Shown here in pieces: positions 10,101 to 18,019 of a stretch of DNA of 64,000 nucleotides. This DNA comes from Flavobacterium sp. N2038 (GTDB lineage Bacteria; Bacteroidota; Bacteroidia; Flavobacteriales; Flavobacteriaceae). Position 1 is the stretch's first letter; each line of letters begins with the position of its first letter. The DNA lies in NCBI RefSeq assembly GCF_025947185.1, contig NZ_CP110001.1, positions 3,968,001 through 4,032,000 of the forward strand, given 5' to 3'. The notes beneath the pieces are model-generated. The model searched no databases and was not told the DNA's origin. It was given only the letters and a program-made list of their open reading frames with translations. Position numbers and translations under genes: made by a program.

Positions 10101-10226
10101 TGGGATAACTTCACTAGTTTTGATCCGGAAACCAATTCAGGCGGACAATCTTCTGTTGCGAAATATAATTTTGGAACGGTGCCAATTCCTAGCTCATACA
10201 CTTTAGCTGTAAAAGTTCAATTTTAA
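7164..10226 (+). CDS. SusC/RagA-type TonB-dependent outer-membrane transporter
   Basis: A 1020-aa outer-membrane protein. The signal peptide ends near 'IFAQ' (residue ~21). A carboxypeptidase-regulatory-like domain follows (TVTGTIKSETDGLSLPGVSV, then VTDLDGKFSI), then the plug with LYVIDGVILN, the SIEVLNGGAAAAIYGSRAAN signature and GVVLITTKKG, and a long beta-barrel ending in an aromatic residue ('AVKVQF'). It lies 15 bp upstream of a SusD-like lipoprotein, its usual partner. In this setting, between peptidoglycan enzymes, it most likely imports cell-wall-derived oligosaccharides or muropeptides across the outer membrane. The family is certain and the substrate is inferred from the neighbours only. 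Confidence 0.95.
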   Translation: MKKLLFILFGIILFAQPIFAQTKTVTGTIKSETDGLSLPGVSVLIEGSSKSTVTDLDGKFSIAVDENETLVFSFVGFTTKKVKISSGTSVVNLRMAEELNTLSEVVVLGSTVRATRKELGNAVTSLKAEDLVKAQPVGLTSALQGKIAGAQVSQNSGDPAGGFSIKLRGTSSILGSSDPLYVIDGVILNNATTNVTNLNVTTGNSNMQIGQNRSSDINPNDIQSIEVLNGGAAAAIYGSRAANGVVLITTKKGVAGETRYTFATSVTSNHIRKKIDMNMSDKQFVNSSPALFPIQGNPASPTTVNVLGRNLETRTIDVKRYDYQDDIFTTGVGTDTYFSLQGGDDKTKYFGSLGYLSNEGIIKNTDFKRIGAKLRLKHEFNAKLSATVGLNYVNSSSNEKPDGNVFWSPINSINITNNTYDINQRDINGNLLAVDPNRVNPLSIIETFKIKQNTDRIISDLQLNYVPFKNFNADLIFGIDNYNQRGNVYIPRYPYTVNPAYYNDGYVSEATNRVVQFNNDLNLRYLWNIDQNWKSTTYGGYNVQTYRDDFGAIEGRNLKPFIETINAFNTLIPGSPSASQSKYNLWGFYLQETVGFRDRLYMTLAIRQDASTIFSSDNRSQFYPKASLSYVLSDEKFMAGIHDVVSSVRLRGSWGKSGSLTAIKPYARFTNYSTGTLLGNSTFTMEGLKQGNLDLRPEQSVTYEIGGDFGFIKDRLNLSFSYYNADIDDLLLPVQLAASEGATNTIKNVGQMNNKGYEINLKYDLIKKENVHLDVFVNYSSNRNKVTGLPQKRFKLDSNLAGAPVFVEMDKPIGIFYGTYFARNADGSLLLTPTGYPQTEKGDVNTGTPQRDASGQPTGTILNKEIGNPNPDYIIAFGANMNYKKFGLSVLFDGVQGVDVFDADYRTRQGVGSGTLVTKELNGELPRGYIWSVYNVEEFRVVDGSYLKLREVSLNYSFGKLNNFFDDLTITASGRNLISWDNFTSFDPETNSGGQSSVAKYNFGTVPIPSSYTLAVKVQF

Positions 10227-10241
10227 TCTAATAAAAACATT

Positions 10242-11519
10242 ATGAAAAAGATATTCATCCCTATAGTAGCCCTTTCATTACTTTTTATCAGTTGTAATGA
10301 AGATTATTTAGACCCGACCAAACCCTCTCAGGAGTTAGTTTTTGGAACCAGAGACGGAATTATTGGTGCGGCAAACGGTTTACAACAACTTTGGACCATA
10401 GACAGAACAAGTCCGGTTTATAATACCATTACCGGAAATGGTTTCACAACAAAAGAATTGCGATTACTAAACGCAGGAAACGTTGACGAAGGTGAACTTT
10501 CTGTTGGTGGCGAAGTTCTTTCAACAAAAAACAACGTTGTAAATAATTTATGGTCACAATGCCTTGTGATTAAGTCAGAATCTCAAAAAGTAATTGATCA
10601 TGTTGATGTTTTAACCACAGAAAATGAGAAAGCAAGTGTTTTGGTTCATGCCTCTATTTTCAAAGCAATGGCCATCACTACTCTTGTGCAGTATTTTCAG
10701 GCTGTCCCTTTAAAAACAGCAAAAAACGCCACTTTTGACACCAGAGCTGATGTACTAAGCGAAGCTATTAAAATTCTGAAAGCGACAGAACCTTTATTGG
10801 ATAAAGCAACAGGATTTTCAGGCTTAGTAGCCGGTATTAACTACAAAAATACTGTTTATGCACTTTTAGCCAGAACCTATTTAATGGCGGGAGATTATGA
10901 TAATGCTATCACCTATGCCGGAATGGTAGATCTTTCTGCAAAATCAGTATTTGGTTTTGATCAGATAAGTGCAAACCCGATTGCCTATATTTCGATCACG
11001 ACAAACAATGTTTTTCAGCCTGTTGATCTGACTTTAGGATTACCGGCAGATTTAGCACCTATAAGTTCTGACGGAAGGCTGAATTTTTACATCAAACCAG
11101 GCTCTAACCCTACAACTGCAACCGGTTTTTTTGATTCAAATTTAAAACCAATACCATTATACTTACCAGGCGAAATGATATTGATTAAAGCAGAAGGATA
11201 TGCGCGAAAAGACAATTTACCTCAGGCCATTATAGAATTAAACAAAGTGCTGACTAAAACTGCCGCAGGAGATACCTATGGAATTGGAGCTAATCTTGCT
11301 CCTTATGCCGGAGCGGTTACAAAAGCAGCTATTTTGACTGAAATTTACCGAAACCGTTGTATCGAAATGTACATGTCGAGTTTGAAACTGGAAGACAGCA
11401 GAAGATTTGAGCGTCCTGGTGCAGGTACAGCCGGAGCCGAAAGAAACCGTAACTGGTATCCTTACCCGGATTCTGAAAGAAACAACAATACAAACACTCC
11501 ACCAGATCCGGCAATATAA
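10242..11519 (+). CDS. SusD/RagB-like outer-membrane lipoprotein
   Basis: A 425-aa lipoprotein (leader ending FISC, Cys19) that follows susC by 15 bp. SusD proteins are alpha-helical TPR-like lids that sit on the SusC barrel outside the cell and capture the glycan. Helical repeats with LLARTYLMAGDYDNAITYA near residues 207-225 and the conserved C-terminal IYRNRCIEMYMSSLKLEDSR stretch near 365-384 support this. It is somewhat shorter than classical SusD (about 500-550 aa) and belongs to the compact SusD branch. A strong terminator follows at once, so susCD form a two-gene unit. Confidence 0.9.
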   Translation: MKKIFIPIVALSLLFISCNEDYLDPTKPSQELVFGTRDGIIGAANGLQQLWTIDRTSPVYNTITGNGFTTKELRLLNAGNVDEGELSVGGEVLSTKNNVVNNLWSQCLVIKSESQKVIDHVDVLTTENEKASVLVHASIFKAMAITTLVQYFQAVPLKTAKNATFDTRADVLSEAIKILKATEPLLDKATGFSGLVAGINYKNTVYALLARTYLMAGDYDNAITYAGMVDLSAKSVFGFDQISANPIAYISITTNNVFQPVDLTLGLPADLAPISSDGRLNFYIKPGSNPTTATGFFDSNLKPIPLYLPGEMILIKAEGYARKDNLPQAIIELNKVLTKTAAGDTYGIGANLAPYAGAVTKAAILTEIYRNRCIEMYMSSLKLEDSRRFERPGAGTAGAERNRNWYPYPDSERNNNTNTPPDPAI

Positions 11520-11526
11520 ATGAATA

Positions 11527-11557
11527 AAAATGGGGACTAATTTTATGTCCCCATTTT
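11527..11557 (+). terminator. Rho-independent terminator after susD
   Basis: A perfect 11-bp stem, AAAATGGGGAC and GTCCCCATTTT, with a 9-base loop, starting 8 bp after the susD stop. The A/T edges let it work in both directions. Confidence 0.9.
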
Positions 11558-11606
11558 ATTAAATACATAGTATTTGAATTAAGAAAAATTCATAAATCTA
11601 CCTTTC

Positions 11607-12812
11607 ATGAACAAGAATATTAGCGCACTTTATCAAATTGCGCAAAAAGAAACCCGAAAAATTATTGGTTTAATGTCTGGCACATCATTAGACGGGCTTG
11701 ATATTGCTTTATGCGAGATTTCGGGATCCGGAGAAAATACTGCCGTAAAACTTATTCAGTTTGAGACCATTGATTATTCGGAAGAAATTAAAATTGAAAT
11801 TCGTAAAGTATTTGCCAAAAAAGAAATTGATTTCCAACATTTGGTTGTCCTTAACGAATGGATTGGTCTACTGCATGCTGAAATGATCAATACCAGTTTA
11901 AAAAAATGGAATATCACTTCTGATTCAGTCGATTTAATAGCATCGCATGGACAAACGGTTTTACATGCTCCAAAATTTTTGCATCAGCTGGAAAAATTTC
12001 CAAATGCTACTTTGCAAATTGGTGATGGTGATCACATTGCTATTAAAACCGGAATTATAACATTGTCAGATTTCAGGCAAAAGCATATAGCTGCCGGCGG
12101 CGAAGGAGCTCCATTGGCTGTTTATGGGGATTATTTTCTATTCGGAAAAAAAGGAGAAAACCGAATTATGCTTAACATGGGCGGTATTGCCAATTTTACT
12201 TTTTTACCTGCTTCATTAAACGCCAATGAAACGTTTGTAACCGATACAGGAACCGGAAATACTTTAATTGATCTTTTTGTAAAGCATTATTTTCCCGAAA
12301 AAAGCTATGACAAAGATGCCGAAATTGCCAAACAAGGAACAGTAAATCAGGTTTTATTGCACAATTTAAAAGACAATTCCTTTTTCCAGCAGGAGTTTCC
12401 AAAAACCATCGGACCGGAACTATTTGGTGCTGAATATGTAAAAGACGCCTTGAAAAAAAGTGCAATCGAAACCATCTCTGCTCCGGATTTATTAGCAACA
12501 CTCTCCCGTTTTACTGCCGAAACAATTGCAGAAGCTATTCAATATGCCGTAAAAAATACCTCAACCCCTATTCAGGATTTTAAAATCTATATGTCTGGCG
12601 GAGGAACAAATAATCCTTTAATCGTAAGCTGGCTGAAAGAATTATTGCCTTGCCAATTTTATAAAAGCGATGATTTAGGAATTTCAAGCGATGCCAAAGA
12701 AGCGGTTTTATTTGCCATTTTAGCCAACGAAACAGTAGCCGGAGGAAACTTTGATTTTGGATCACAAAAAATCCCATCCATTACAATGGGAAAAATCTCC
12801 ATGCCAGATTAA
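11607..12812 (+). CDS. anmK: Anhydro-N-acetylmuramic acid kinase AnmK
   Basis: A 401-aa cytosolic kinase of the ASKHA fold that hydrolyses the 1,6-anhydro ring and phosphorylates anhydroMurNAc to MurNAc-6-P, the substrate of MurQ. Signatures are GLMSGTSLDGLDIAL (residues ~23-37) at the phosphate-binding end, DLIASHGQTVLHAP near 113, GDGDHIAIKTG followed by SDFRQKHIAAGGEGAPL, NMGGIANFT near 190, VTDTGTGNTLID near 211 and YMSGGGTNNPL near 330. Length is about 30 residues above the E. coli enzyme because of a longer N-terminus. It starts a new transcript after the susD terminator. With murQ in the same island it closes the anhydroMurNAc branch of recycling. Confidence 0.95.
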   Translation: MNKNISALYQIAQKETRKIIGLMSGTSLDGLDIALCEISGSGENTAVKLIQFETIDYSEEIKIEIRKVFAKKEIDFQHLVVLNEWIGLLHAEMINTSLKKWNITSDSVDLIASHGQTVLHAPKFLHQLEKFPNATLQIGDGDHIAIKTGIITLSDFRQKHIAAGGEGAPLAVYGDYFLFGKKGENRIMLNMGGIANFTFLPASLNANETFVTDTGTGNTLIDLFVKHYFPEKSYDKDAEIAKQGTVNQVLLHNLKDNSFFQQEFPKTIGPELFGAEYVKDALKKSAIETISAPDLLATLSRFTAETIAEAIQYAVKNTSTPIQDFKIYMSGGGTNNPLIVSWLKELLPCQFYKSDDLGISSDAKEAVLFAILANETVAGGNFDFGSQKIPSITMGKISMPD

Positions 12813-12858
12813 AACAAATTACTAACAAACCAAATCTAATTACAAAACCAACCCAAAA

Positions 12859-14130
12859 ATGAAAGATCGTATAATTTCAGTCGATGTATTAAGAGGACTT
12901 ACTGTCTTATTAATGACTTTAGTAAACAATCCCGGAAGCTGGAGCTATGTCTATCCGATATTAGATCACGCAAAATGGAATGGCTGCACTCTGGCCGATT
13001 TAGTATTTCCGTTCTTCATCTTCATCGTCGGAATTGCAGTTCCTTTAGCAATGCCCGTTAAAAAAGACAATACTGAAAACGTCACTAAAATTATCACCCG
13101 ATCATTGCGTATTTTTTGCTTAGGGCTCTTTTTAAGCTATTTCTATTCGATTCATTTTATGGGTTTACAACCCGGAATTCTTCTTTTATGCATTCGTTTA
13201 TTTTTTACCTTTTTAGTTGGTTATGCCTTAATTGGTGATTTCAAACCCAAAACAAAAACCATATTAGCAGTTACCATTTTTATAATTCTAATTGGCTTAG
13301 CATACAGCGGACATGAAAATTTTGCCAAAATAAGATTACTCGGTGTTTTACAACGCATTGGTATTGTTTACTTTTTTGTTTCGATTATCTATCTAAAAAC
13401 CAATATAAAAACGCAAGCCATATTAGCAGCTAGCATCTTATTGGGATATTGGGCAATAATGACACTAATTCCTGTTCCTGATGTAGGGCATCCAAATCTC
13501 GAAGTGGGAACCAATTTTGCCTCTTGGCTTGACAGTGTTTTACTCGAAAACCATATGTATATCGAAACTAAAACCTGGGATCCTGAAGGTTTATTAAGCA
13601 CATTACCCGTAATAGGAAACGGTTTGATAGGTTTGCTAATTGGTCAATTACTGATTCAGCCAATGCCAAAAATAAAAATTAATAAAATAATGACTGGTAT
13701 AAGCTTCGTATTAATACTTCTCGGTTTAGTATGGTCTTTAGTCTTCCCTATAAATAAATCAATATGGACCAGCTCTTATGTTTTATTTACAGCAGGCTTG
13801 GCTCTATTATTGCTTTCGATAATATATTATATAATTGATGTTTTAGGATACAAAAAATGGACAACCTTCCTATTAACCTGGGGAGTAAACCCGATGATTG
13901 TATTCTTTGTTTCCGGGATTTTACCGCGAGCCCTGACAATGATTAAAATTCAGGATCCTGAAAATATTTCAGATACAATCAACGTTAGAGATTATGCCTA
14001 CCATTTTTGGATTAGTCCGCTTTTTGAAAATCAGCTGCTTTCATCCCTAACTTATTCTATAATTTACATCCTATTATGGAGTGGTGTGTTATGGTATTTT
14101 TACAAAAAGAAAATGATTTTTAAAGTCTAA
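12859..14130 (+). CDS. NagX-like membrane acyltransferase (DUF5009 / HGSNAT family)
   Basis: A 423-aa inner-membrane protein with about 10-11 hydrophobic helices. The N-terminus reads RIISVDVLRGLTVLLM, followed by NNPGSWSYVYPILDHAKWNG and a DLVFPFFIFIVGIA helix, the signature shared with human heparan-alpha-glucosaminide N-acetyltransferase (HGSNAT) and bacterial NagX. HGSNAT passes an acetyl group from cytosolic acetyl-CoA to a terminal glucosamine on the other side of the membrane. The gene lies 46 bp after anmK and before a periplasmic GHL10 glycosidase, so N-acetylation of a wall-derived amino sugar in the periplasm is plausible. The reaction has not been shown for this branch, so I keep the family name only. 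Confidence 0.82.
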   Translation: MKDRIISVDVLRGLTVLLMTLVNNPGSWSYVYPILDHAKWNGCTLADLVFPFFIFIVGIAVPLAMPVKKDNTENVTKIITRSLRIFCLGLFLSYFYSIHFMGLQPGILLLCIRLFFTFLVGYALIGDFKPKTKTILAVTIFIILIGLAYSGHENFAKIRLLGVLQRIGIVYFFVSIIYLKTNIKTQAILAASILLGYWAIMTLIPVPDVGHPNLEVGTNFASWLDSVLLENHMYIETKTWDPEGLLSTLPVIGNGLIGLLIGQLLIQPMPKIKINKIMTGISFVLILLGLVWSLVFPINKSIWTSSYVLFTAGLALLLLSIIYYIIDVLGYKKWTTFLLTWGVNPMIVFFVSGILPRALTMIKIQDPENISDTINVRDYAYHFWISPLFENQLLSSLTYSIIYILLWSGVLWYFYKKKMIFKV

Positions 14131-14224
14131 TTTCTTAAGAAAAACCATAATTAATATTGCAAAATTTAAATTTCTTATAATCATCTAAAAAAACTATTTT
14201 TGGTTTCTGTTAAAAAACGTTGAA

Positions 14225-15796
14225 ATGCATAAAAGTCAGTATCTAATATTCTCCATCATATTTATTCTTTTCTTTCCTGTGATTATTAATGCGCAGGAAA
14301 ATACAATGCACCCAAAAAATGAATTTAGAGGTGTCTGGATTGCCACCGTTGTAAATATCGACTGGCCAAAAACAAGCGTTGATAATGTAGAAAAAGAAAA
14401 AGCTGATTATCTGGAAATTTTAGAAACTTATAAAAAATTAAATTACAATGCCGTAATCGTTCAGGTTAGAAGTGTTGGAGATGCCATTTATCCTTCTGAA
14501 TTGGCACCCTGGTCACGTTTTTTAACCGGAAAAGAAGGTTTAGCACCAAACCCATATTACGATACATTAGCCTGGATGATCGAGCAGGCACATGCCAAAG
14601 GTTTTGAGTTTCATGCCTGGCTGAATCCTTATCGCGCTACTTTTGATTTGAATAAAAATATTTTAAGTCCGGGACACGATCTTTTTAAACATCCCGAATG
14701 GATGATTGAATATGGAGGAAAATATTATTATGACCCTGCTTTACCAGAAGTTCAGGAACATTTAACAAAAGTCGTAAAAGAAGTAGTAGATAAATATGAC
14801 ATCGATGCCATTCATTTTGATGATTATTTCTATCCGTACACTGTTCCGGGGAAAGTTTTTAACGATACCGCTTCATACAAAAAATACGGAGCCGGATTAA
14901 GCCTTTCAGACTGGCGCCGTGCCAATGTGAGCAATTTTGTACACACCATTTCAACCACTATAAAAGCAAGTAAACCGTGGGTTCAGTTCGGAATTAGTCC
15001 TTTTGGAGTTTGGCGTAATAAATCAGTCGATCCAAGAGGTTCTGAAACACAATCAACATCAAATTATGACGATTTATATGCTGATCCGGTTTTATGGATG
15101 GATCAAAAATGGATCGATTATATTTTACCTCAACTCTATTGGAGCATGAATAATCCTCGTGCTTCTTACTCAAAATTAGTAAAATGGTGGTCTGAAAACT
15201 CAAACAACACAGCCATTTATATCGGACATGCATCTTACAAAATCAGAGGTGATGGTGACAAAAGCTGGAACTTCATGAATGAAATTCCAAGTCAGATTGA
15301 TTTTGCAAGAAGTTTCAAAAACGTTTCCGGAAGTGCTTATTTCAGCTCAAAATGGTTCATGGGTAAAAATTTAGATGTAGTTCGTCATTTAGAAGAAAAC
15401 CAATACAAATACCCGGCGCTTCCTGCGGCAGTTCCAAATTTAAAACATGTTATTATTGATACTCCTCAAGTACTTGAATATACCAAAGACAGTATAAAAT
15501 ACACCTTTACAATCAAAAGTCCTCTGAATACAAATGTTCGCTATATGGTGATTTACGGAGGTGAGCATGTTTCAAAAATCAACATTAACGACGCTACAAA
15601 AATTGTGGATAAAGTAACCGTAAAAGAAATTGACGGAAAAATCACTTTCTCAGTTGCAGGAGGAAAACTTAACCTATTTAAAGCTTGTGCAGTAACATTT
15701 ATTGATTACTATGCAAACGAAAGTACACCAACAGCAATAGATCTAAAAAAACCATTCAAAAACTATATACCAGCCCAACCAAATGAAAATAGATAA
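14225..15796 (+). CDS. GHL10-family glycoside hydrolase (DUF187, DigH/YngK-like), secreted
   Basis: A 523-aa protein with a cleavable signal peptide (hydrophobic to 'IINAQ', residue ~24), so periplasmic or outer-membrane-facing. The GHL10 TIM barrel spans residues ~35-380: EFRGVWIATVVNIDWPKT at the start, IVQVRSVGDAIYPSELAPWS, EFHAWLNPYRA near 138-148 and DIDAIHFDDYFYPY with Asp199/Asp200, the conserved acidic pair. A C-terminal Ig-like domain follows from ~400. E. coli DigH of this family cuts denuded (peptide-free) glycan strands of peptidoglycan, which fits this neighbourhood. The last 14 bases overlap the AmpG-like gene, suggesting coupled translation. Confidence 0.87.
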   Translation: MHKSQYLIFSIIFILFFPVIINAQENTMHPKNEFRGVWIATVVNIDWPKTSVDNVEKEKADYLEILETYKKLNYNAVIVQVRSVGDAIYPSELAPWSRFLTGKEGLAPNPYYDTLAWMIEQAHAKGFEFHAWLNPYRATFDLNKNILSPGHDLFKHPEWMIEYGGKYYYDPALPEVQEHLTKVVKEVVDKYDIDAIHFDDYFYPYTVPGKVFNDTASYKKYGAGLSLSDWRRANVSNFVHTISTTIKASKPWVQFGISPFGVWRNKSVDPRGSETQSTSNYDDLYADPVLWMDQKWIDYILPQLYWSMNNPRASYSKLVKWWSENSNNTAIYIGHASYKIRGDGDKSWNFMNEIPSQIDFARSFKNVSGSAYFSSKWFMGKNLDVVRHLEENQYKYPALPAAVPNLKHVIIDTPQVLEYTKDSIKYTFTIKSPLNTNVRYMVIYGGEHVSKININDATKIVDKVTVKEIDGKITFSVAGGKLNLFKACAVTFIDYYANESTPTAIDLKKPFKNYIPAQPNENR

Positions 15797-17105
15797 TAAA
15801 CCTTGGTTTTGGATTCCGTTTCTAAACTTTGCATCTGGATTGCCGTATGCCATAATTATATCGGTTTCGGTAATTATGTACAAAAATCTGGGAATTTCAA
15901 ATGAGGATATTGGTATTTATACCAGTTTATTATATCTCCCTTGGGTAGTAAAACCGCTATGGAGTCCGCTTATTGAAATAATCGGAACCAAAAGAAAATG
16001 GTTTTTATCCATGCAGCTAATTATTTCTATAGCCTTTCTGTTAGTTGGATTCACCATTCCAACAAGTGGCTTTTTTATGATGTCTTTGGCTATATTTTGG
16101 GTAGCTGCTTTTGCTTCAGCTTCAAATGATATTGCCACTGATGGTTTCTATTTATTGGTTTTACCAGAAGACCAACAATCTTTCTTTATTGGTATCAGAA
16201 GTACTTTCTACCGACTTTCTATGCTTGCCGGAAACGGATTAGTGGTACTTTTTGCCGGATATTTAGAACACAAATATGGTGACAACACTAAAGCCTGGTC
16301 TTATACTATGATTTTTGTTGGTTTATTGATGACTTTCATTACAGCTTACAATTTTATTTTTACGCCAAAGAATGAGGTTAATGTCGTAAAAAGCAAAGAA
16401 GAAACAGCTCACCAGAACTTCGGAACTATATTTATCAGTTTCTTCAAGAAAAAACAAATCGGATTAATTCTGGCTTTTATTTTGGTTTTTCGATTAGGAG
16501 AATCACAATTACTAAAAATGTTAAGTCCTTTTTTACTTGATAAAAGAGAATTAGGAGGAATGGGATTAGATACAGAAGCCGTTGGAATCATTTATGGAAC
16601 ATTAGGTATTCTAGCTTTAACAATTGGCGGTATTTTAGGCGGAATTGCAATTTCTAAACATGGACTAACCAAATGGATGCTTCCAATGTTTTTAGCAATG
16701 CATCTCCCAATACTTGGTTTTATTGGCTTAGCTCATTTTCAGCCACAGGAATTATTCCATCTTCATATAAATTTATATTTTTTTGAAATAAATTCTCCAT
16801 TAAATCTTTATACTTGTATTACAGTTGTTTTAGAACAGTTTGGATATGGTTTTGGATTTACCGGTTTCATGATGTATTTAATTCATGTTGCCGAAGGCGA
16901 ATCAAAAACAGCGCATTATGCACTTGCAACTGGTTTTATGGCATTAGGAATGATGCTTCCGGGAATGTTAAGTGGTTTTATACAACAATATTTAGGCTAT
17001 CAAAACTTCTTTGTTTGGGTTTTGATTGCCACAATTCCTGGTCTTATTTTATCACGTTTTTTAACTTTCCCGAAAGATTTTGGGAAAAAATCAGAAGAAG
17101 TTTAA
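15783..17105 (+). CDS. AmpG-like MFS muropeptide/sugar permease
   Basis: A 440-aa MFS carrier with 12 predicted helices. It resembles AmpG in the first helix (NFASGLPYAIIISVSVIMY), in 'IGIYTSLLYLPWVVKPLWSP' leading to the cytosolic loop, and in ASASNDIATDGFYLLVLP at helix 4-5, the segment that in AmpG reads S-A-x-x-D-I-x-x-D. AmpG brings GlcNAc-anhydroMurNAc peptides into the cytosol, where NagZ and AnmK act; both are in this island. The start overlaps the GHL10 gene by 14 bp. Transport of intact disaccharide or of a released sugar cannot be told apart from the sequence. Confidence 0.85.
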   Translation: MKIDNKPWFWIPFLNFASGLPYAIIISVSVIMYKNLGISNEDIGIYTSLLYLPWVVKPLWSPLIEIIGTKRKWFLSMQLIISIAFLLVGFTIPTSGFFMMSLAIFWVAAFASASNDIATDGFYLLVLPEDQQSFFIGIRSTFYRLSMLAGNGLVVLFAGYLEHKYGDNTKAWSYTMIFVGLLMTFITAYNFIFTPKNEVNVVKSKEETAHQNFGTIFISFFKKKQIGLILAFILVFRLGESQLLKMLSPFLLDKRELGGMGLDTEAVGIIYGTLGILALTIGGILGGIAISKHGLTKWMLPMFLAMHLPILGFIGLAHFQPQELFHLHINLYFFEINSPLNLYTCITVVLEQFGYGFGFTGFMMYLIHVAEGESKTAHYALATGFMALGMMLPGMLSGFIQQYLGYQNFFVWVLIATIPGLILSRFLTFPKDFGKKSEEV

Positions 17106-17127
17106 ACCCCAAATCAAACTTTTACCT

Positions 17128-17469
17128 ATGGAAATCAATGAAAATTTGCAAGCCGAACGCAACTTGAAAGGAGCTGAATTCGAAAAAAGCGGAAATCCTG
17201 AAAAAGCAATTGAATTATATGAGGAAAATGTCAAGGAAGGCTTTAAAGGAAATCATCCTTACGATAGATTGGCAACAATCTACAAAAACCAAAATGACAT
17301 TGAGAATGAAATTCGTGTTTTAGAAAAAGCCATTATTGTCTATGAAGAAATTACGCTTGTAGACAGAATTGAAGGTCTGCCAAAACTTTTCCGTTTCAAA
17401 AACCGATTAGAAAAAGCACTTGAGACCAAAAAACAATTAGCTAAGCAGAAAAAGGCAAAATTAAAATAA
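17128..17469 (+). CDS. Small TPR protein
   Basis: A 113-aa hydrophilic protein with about two tetratricopeptide repeats (LKGAEFEKSGNPEKAIELYE, then HPYDRLATIYKNQND) and a basic C-terminal tail (KKQLAKQKKAKLK). I prefer the ATG at 17128 over an upstream one at 17080, because the earlier codons overlap the AmpG-like gene and encode an unrelated basic stretch. It has no signal peptide, so it is cytosolic. It sits 22 bp behind the AmpG-like gene and is probably cotranscribed. No catalytic role is visible; TPRs of this size usually mediate protein contacts. Confidence 0.75.
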   Translation: MEINENLQAERNLKGAEFEKSGNPEKAIELYEENVKEGFKGNHPYDRLATIYKNQNDIENEIRVLEKAIIVYEEITLVDRIEGLPKLFRFKNRLEKALETKKQLAKQKKAKLK

Positions 17470-17495
17470 GTGAATTAAAAGAAGCTTAATTTTCT

Positions 17496-17557
17496 TTAAC
17501 CATTAAGAGATTAAGTTATTTAAGCCAAGCTTTATGAACTTCATATCTTAATGGTAA
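17496..17557. repeat. Inverted repeat before the GNAT gene
   Basis: Arms at 17496-17515 and 17539-17557 are imperfect reverse complements, both built on CCATTAAGA/TCTTAATGG. It belongs to the same sort of A/T-rich intergenic repeat as the one at 5853-6097 and may act as an attenuator before the GNAT-GH3 pair. Confidence 0.5.
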
Positions 17558-17567
17558 AAAAGTAGAA

Positions 17568-18017
17568 ATGAGTAATTTAAAACGTACAAATTCAGACGAT
17601 ATTGACTTTATAAATCTGGTTGCTTTATTAGATAAAGATCTGGCAATTAGAGACGGGGAAGATCATGCTTTTTACAATCAGTTCAATAAAACTGATAAAA
17701 TAAAACATACGATCGTTTATTATGAAAATGGTATTCCAGTTGGCTGCGGCGCTTTTCGAGAAAAAGAAAGTGGTACAACTGAAATCAAACGAATGTATGT
17801 TCATCCTGATTTTCGCAATAAAGGAATTGCATCAAAAGTTCTGGCCGAATTAGAAATCTGGGCCAAAGAAGTGGGTTATACTTATACTATTTTGGAAACC
17901 GGCAAAAACCAGCCCGAGGCCATCAACTTATATCAAAAATTAAATTATACTATCATTCCAAATTATCCGCCTTACGAGGAAATGGACAATAGTGTCTGTA
18001 TGAAAAAGACTTTATAA
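17568..18017 (+). CDS. GNAT-family N-acetyltransferase
   Basis: A 149-aa cytosolic protein with a complete GNAT fold. The acetyl-CoA-binding motif A is EIKRMYVHPDFRNKGIASKV (residues ~72-91, with the R-N-K-G-I-A turn), followed by LAELEIWAKEVGYTYTILET and the motif-B line PEAINLYQKLNYTII. It ends 2 bp before a GH3 gene, so the two are almost certainly one unit. The acceptor could be a small molecule, perhaps a deacetylated amino sugar given the location, but nothing in the sequence fixes it. Confidence 0.88.
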   Translation: MSNLKRTNSDDIDFINLVALLDKDLAIRDGEDHAFYNQFNKTDKIKHTIVYYENGIPVGCGAFREKESGTTEIKRMYVHPDFRNKGIASKVLAELEIWAKEVGYTYTILETGKNQPEAINLYQKLNYTIIPNYPPYEEMDNSVCMKKTL

Positions 18018-18019
18018 TA